Assembly (NCBI GenBank): GCA_964484515.1
Contig: CAZAGT010000062.1
Span: forward strand, 1 to 18,717
Length of the DNA stretch: 18,717 nucleotides
Source: CAZAGT01 sp964484515
Lineage (GTDB): Bacteria; Desulfobacterota; DSM-4660; Desulfatiglandales; HGW-15
Reading direction: 5' to 3'
Shown: piece after piece, positions 15,353 to 18,717 of the stretch
Layout: every line of letters starts with the position of its first letter
Position numbering within the stretch: position 1 is the first letter of the stretch
Translations under genes and position numbers: made by a program
The notes under the pieces: generated by a model
Databases searched by the model: none
Seen by the model: only the letters and a program-made list of their open reading frames with translations
What the model was told of the DNA's origin: nothing

Positions 15353-17005
15353 TCAGGACAAGGCCGCATTGCGGCCAGCAATGCGCCCAAAGCAGATCGC
15401 ATCCTGGAGGTTGACACCGCTGGCGGGAAACACCACCCCGATCACGCCACCGGTGGTCCGGCCGGCGGCATAGAGTCGGGGAATAGGCTCTCCCGTCGTG
15501 CGCAGTACTTGCGCTTTGGTATTGATCTTAACTCCACCCGTAGTGGCGATCATCCCCGGGTGAACTCCGATGGCATAGAAAGGCGATCCTTCGAGAGGCT
15601 TGAGGCCCATCTCTTCGGTCCTTCCGAAATCGGAATCCTCCCCCCTGCGGGCAAAAGAATTGTAACGCGCGATGGTCTTTCCGAGTCTCTCGGGGTTAAT
15701 CCCTATTTCTTGGCCTAACATCTCAACGGTAGCGGATCGGAAAACGATTCCCTCAGTTATTTCCTTTGCAAGGTCAGGGCTGAAATACTTTACGATCCTA
15801 TCCTTGGCCTGAGTCCTTGCGACCTCATCGAAGACGATATAGGCCGGCGGCTCGCCATCCAAGGCGAGCAATGCGTCGTTCACGAATTCATAGAAGATGC
15901 CCTCGTTCACAAACCTGTTTCCGAACCGATCGATCAGTACGCATGGCAGGCCATAGTAGTTCATGAGTAAGGGCCGTGCGGGTCCCGATGCGCGTATCTT
16001 GACGGCGGGCAGCCCCACTGTATCCGATTCAGGCCAGAGGTCTGCGCCCACCTCGTCGGCCATCCGCAGACCGTCCCCTTCATCACCGGGATTTCCTAAC
16101 GGCAGGCTCTTGAAACCTTTTGGGCAGTGGTGCTCAAGCAACCGTCTATTGTACATAAAACCGCCGGTTGCAAGGATAACGGCTTTTCTGGCCCGGACGG
16201 CCATGGCGCCCAAGCGGGTTCGGGCCCTCACGCCGATGATCGCTCCCTTCGCAGAGATAAGTTCCGTAGCGGATGTATCCAGCATCACCTCGATGCCCCG
16301 CTCCCTGACGGATCTTTCGAGGGTCCCAAAGAGCCCCTCGCCCATGCCCTTCACCACATGAACGCGAGGCGCAGGAGGCGCCAGAAAGGCGTATTCAGGG
16401 TAGAGCTCACAGCCAAAGGGCTCTCCCACGTATGCCCCTTCCCACATCTCCGTCCCGAGCCTGAGCAGCCAATCGATCGTCTCCTTTGACTTTTTTGAGA
16501 CCGTCTCCACAAGCTCGGGTTGACTCAGCCCGCCGCCGGCCGCCATGAGCAGCTTAAACATGTCGTTCGCCGAGTCGTCGATCCCTGCTGCCCTCTGAAC
16601 CGATGTCTCGGCCGCATAGATCGTCCCCCCCGACATCAGTGTCGTGCCCCCGGCGATCGGCATCTTATCTAAAATGATGACCCTTGCGCCAAGATCGGCA
16701 GCCTCGATTGCGGCCGCCGCGCCGGCGGCGCCAAAACCGATGACAAGAACATCGGCGGTGTGGTCCCAGTCCCTCCTGGGCCACTTCCACGCGGCCACCG
16801 TCGAGGTCACGAGAGCGACGCTCCCGGCAACAAGGATTTTCACAAGATCCCTTCGTTGGAGGGTATAGTCTTGAGACCAGACTTGATCTGAACGCCCCTG
16901 TTCCGTATTCCTTACATTCGCGCGCAGACCACGATAGCACAAGTAAAGGAGTAACAGGAGAAGTCCTATCAGGACAACGATGGCGACGACAATGTCGTTT
17001 CCCAT
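15353..17005 (-). CDS. membrane-anchored FAD-binding reductase-like protein (fumarate reductase/flavocytochrome c flavin-domain family)
   Basis: A 550-residue flavoprotein. Residues 5-24 form a hydrophobic helix. A basic loop follows, with LQRRDLVKIL at 49-58 (twin arginines R51-R52) and a second hydrophobic helix (about 57-72). The FAD Rossmann motif VIGFGAAGAAA starts near 88. The C-terminal part has GMIATTGGVKI and GRTTGGVIG, typical of the fumarate reductase/flavocytochrome c/ketosteroid dehydrogenase flavin family. No CxxCH haem site and no iron-sulfur motif are present. The charge pattern suggests a cytoplasmic loop between two helices and a periplasmic flavin domain. A GAGG motif lies 4 nt before the ATG. 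It follows cytochrome b by 139 bp. The substrate is unknown, and it could also be an oxidoreductase unrelated to the bc pair. Confidence 0.85.
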   Translation of the reverse strand: MGNDIVVAIVVLIGLLLLLLYLCYRGLRANVRNTEQGRSDQVWSQDYTLQRRDLVKILVAGSVALVTSTVAAWKWPRRDWDHTADVLVIGFGAAGAAAAIEAADLGARVIILDKMPIAGGTTLMSGGTIYAAETSVQRAAGIDDSANDMFKLLMAAGGGLSQPELVETVSKKSKETIDWLLRLGTEMWEGAYVGEPFGCELYPEYAFLAPPAPRVHVVKGMGEGLFGTLERSVRERGIEVMLDTSATELISAKGAIIGVRARTRLGAMAVRARKAVILATGGFMYNRRLLEHHCPKGFKSLPLGNPGDEGDGLRMADEVGADLWPESDTVGLPAVKIRASGPARPLLMNYYGLPCVLIDRFGNRFVNEGIFYEFVNDALLALDGEPPAYIVFDEVARTQAKDRIVKYFSPDLAKEITEGIVFRSATVEMLGQEIGINPERLGKTIARYNSFARRGEDSDFGRTEEMGLKPLEGSPFYAIGVHPGMIATTGGVKINTKAQVLRTTGEPIPRLYAAGRTTGGVIGVVFPASGVNLQDAICFGRIAGRNAALS

Positions 17006-17144
17006 GACGCCTCAAAAAGAGTCGATACGTCCGATTCCGATGCCTTATGCCCGACTTTCGAGTCTCGACGCGGCGTACAAAGCTTCACAAAATCCAATCC
17101 TGACTGACCGAAACTGACAATCAGTGTTCGTGTTCAGCGCGTGT

Positions 17145-18122
17145 TTATGCAAGCCATCCCAAGGCCGTCAGTACCAACACCGCAAGAAAGACAAGCGTGA
17201 CAACGACCACGGCTATGGGCCTCTGAGCCGGGCGGATTGTGCCAGGCTGGCTTCTGTCCCACAACGGGAGTGTAATAACGGCCGCCGGCAAAATCCAGAG
17301 GAACAATACGCTGCCCAAATCTTTGGGGACATACTTCAGCCCTTGGTAGATGAACAAGAAGTACCATTCGGGTTTGATCTGGGCAGGTGTTACAAGCGGA
17401 TTGGCCTTCTTGTCGATTTCGGGCGGAAACAATGCCCCCAGCAGCAAGATCAGCCCGAGGAGACAAAATACCTCCATGAGTTCCAGGAGCAGATGGGCGG
17501 TCGTTTCTACGTCCGTGGCCTCTGAATCGGTCCTTTTGTTTTCCCCGACGCATGCCAGCCTTATCAGAAAACGGGATGACGAGTTCCAGAGCTGATCGAT
17601 GCTGCGGATGTGCCGGAACATGAGCAGGATCAAGGATGCCGGAAGTATCAGCGTATGCAAGACATAGAAACGATGGGTCGTTGTTCGGCTGAATTCGATT
17701 CCCCCAAGCAGAAATTGTTTCAGGGCTTCGCCGATGACCGGCGTCGAATCGATGATATTTGTTCCCACGACCGTTGCCCAGTATGCCCTCTGGTCCCAAA
17801 TCAAGAGACATCCGGTAAAGGCGGAACCAAGAACAACCAATCCCATCAGAGATCCAACCGCCCATCGAAACCTGAACTCCTTGTACTTGCCCTGCAAAAG
17901 ACCCCGAAAGAGATGGGCCGCCATCAAAAAGATCAAGACGTTGGCCGCCCAGACATGTGTGCTTCGCATCAGACGGCCAAAGCGGACATGGTGTGTGATG
18001 TGTATCACGGATTGATAAGGAGAAGAAGGTTGGTAATGAAAGGCTAACAGGATGCCGCTTGCCGCCGTGAGAAGGAGGAGGAAGAAGGATGCCCTGCCGA
18101 GATGGCGAATTAAGTAATCCAA
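17145..18122 (-). CDS. cytochrome b (fused b6/subunit IV type) of a bc complex
   Basis: A 325-residue membrane protein that would oxidise quinol together with the Rieske protein. Seven hydrophobic helices are visible, four before and three after about residue 200, as in cytochrome b6 plus subunit IV joined. Candidate haem ligands are H56/H70 and H156/H171. The 15-residue step of the second pair matches cytochrome b6 rather than mitochondrial-type cytochrome b. WDQRAYWATVVGTNI (109-123) is the cd-loop region and PEWY (251-254) is the quinol-oxidation motif. The position of the b6 cysteine that binds haem c-i is occupied by H7. It overlaps the Rieske gene by 13 bp. No cytochrome c1 or c gene follows. 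Confidence 0.92.
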   Translation of the reverse strand: MDYLIRHLGRASFFLLLLTAASGILLAFHYQPSSPYQSVIHITHHVRFGRLMRSTHVWAANVLIFLMAAHLFRGLLQGKYKEFRFRWAVGSLMGLVVLGSAFTGCLLIWDQRAYWATVVGTNIIDSTPVIGEALKQFLLGGIEFSRTTTHRFYVLHTLILPASLILLMFRHIRSIDQLWNSSSRFLIRLACVGENKRTDSEATDVETTAHLLLELMEVFCLLGLILLLGALFPPEIDKKANPLVTPAQIKPEWYFLFIYQGLKYVPKDLGSVLFLWILPAAVITLPLWDRSQPGTIRPAQRPIAVVVVTLVFLAVLVLTALGWLA

Positions 18123-18568
18123 TTCGGTTTCACGAAGATCTTGTGCTGTCTAATCTGAACGGCGAACGGGTTGAGAGGTACTTCAGGGGGACCGCCAACG
18201 GCCCTCCCATCCAGGTCGAACTCACCACCATGACAAGGACAAACAAAGAGATTTCTGGCAGGAACCCACTTGAGGATGCAACCAAAATGCGAACACTTGA
18301 GAGAATACGCCTTTACCTCACCATGGCAGTTTACAATGACACCCGGGATGTCCCCGTACGAAAAGGTCTTCGAACCCTTCGGCGGAAGATCCCCGGCGGA
18401 GGCCACCGGAATCCAGCCTTCAACCTGTAACGCCCCCCCGACGGGAACCTTTGAAGGACGCAGGTAGCTTCCGATGAGGAATATAAATAATCCGCACAAC
18501 GCACCGATCAATGATGCGAGAACGGTGATGATAAAGTCTCGTTTACGTATGCCAGTGTGTACGGGCAT
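18110..18568 (-). CDS. Rieske [2Fe-2S] protein
   Basis: A 152-residue protein with an N-terminal anchor (about 12-36) after a KRDFII Tat-like motif and a Rieske domain on the outer face. Cluster motifs are CSHFGC (C92, H94, C97) and CPCHGG (C110, C112, H113). C92, H94, C110 and H113 would bind the cluster, and C97-C112 would form the disulfide. The serine and tyrosine that raise the potential in high-potential Rieske proteins (CHGS-x-Y) are Gly and Phe here (CHGGEF), predicting a low-potential, menaquinol-type cluster. The ATG at 18568 is chosen over a TTG at 18580. It overlaps cytochrome b by 13 bp. The 149 bp upstream to the window edge show no promoter I can defend. Confidence 0.93.
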   Translation of the reverse strand: MPVHTGIRKRDFIITVLASLIGALCGLFIFLIGSYLRPSKVPVGGALQVEGWIPVASAGDLPPKGSKTFSYGDIPGVIVNCHGEVKAYSLKCSHFGCILKWVPARNLFVCPCHGGEFDLDGRAVGGPPEVPLNPFAVQIRQHKIFVKPNWIT

Positions 18569-18717
18569 ATCCCCCTGCAAATGGACTTTTTGGGGCTCCT
18601 CACAAGAATTTTATGAGTAAAAAAATCTTTTCCAGCCTCCAGATGGGAGGACTGTGATGTCTTTTCGGAGTGACTGGCGGGAGGGCGCCGTCTTTTCATG
18701 ACTTATCTGTGGGGGAA

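Noticed and set aside
17113..17125. Small hairpin ACTGA-CAA-TCAGT after cytochrome b as a terminator
   Set aside because: The stem is only 5 bp, has no T tract, and the downstream flavoprotein appears to belong to the same unit.
18508..18699. 63-residue open frame on the minus strand upstream of the Rieske gene
   Set aside because: It overlaps the Rieske start in another frame and has no ribosome site or motif.

Overview
The window looks like a piece of an anaerobic bacterial genome. Its contents are a cytoplasmic MvhADG-type [NiFe] hydrogenase, three Hyp maturation genes, a hydrogenase-specific protease and a low-potential (menaquinol-type) Rieske/cytochrome b pair. A dispersed palindromic repeat that I associate from memory with Desulfobacterota (former Deltaproteobacteria) also occurs. 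That group is therefore my best guess, with modest confidence. A run of 10 N at 11809-11818 shows that this is an assembled draft or metagenomic scaffold.

The layout is two opposed blocks that converge at 4576-4615. Block 1 (+ strand, 1-4615) is a signalling operon. It encodes a Cache-HAMP sensor histidine kinase (5' end cut by the window), a single-domain response regulator, two similar response regulators with an unusual C-terminal helical domain, and a response regulator fused to a six-helix formate/nitrite (FNT) channel. No receiver in this block carries a DNA-binding domain.

Block 2 (- strand, read from 18568 down to 4576) holds three functional sets. First come a Rieske protein, a fused b6/subunit IV-type cytochrome b and a membrane-anchored FAD reductase-like protein, which together could form an unusual quinol-to-flavin branch. 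Next are hypF, hypD and hypE, the genes that make the Fe(CN)2CO ligands. Last is a hydrogenase module: a GltD/NfnB-like FAD and Fe-S oxidoreductase, then MvhD-, MvhG- and MvhA-like subunits, then the endopeptidase that trims the large subunit. A good sigma-54 promoter candidate lies in front of the GltD-like gene. hypA, hypB and hypC are not in the window.

How it may work together: H2 would be oxidised by the MvhA/MvhG core, electrons would pass through MvhD to the GltD-like NAD(P)-type flavoprotein rather than to HdrABC, and the adjacent phosphorelay may gate a formate-like anion channel. The strongest novelties are the receiver-FNT fusion, the kinase with four linked receivers, the helical tail on two of them, and the Rieske/cytochrome b/flavoprotein trio. 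Non-coding gaps hold a 255-bp inverted-repeat element (5121-5375), an interrupted palindromic element (8285-8510) with a partial copy at 11619-11651, and otherwise nothing I could recognise. No RNA genes, CRISPR arrays or insertion-sequence transposases were seen.
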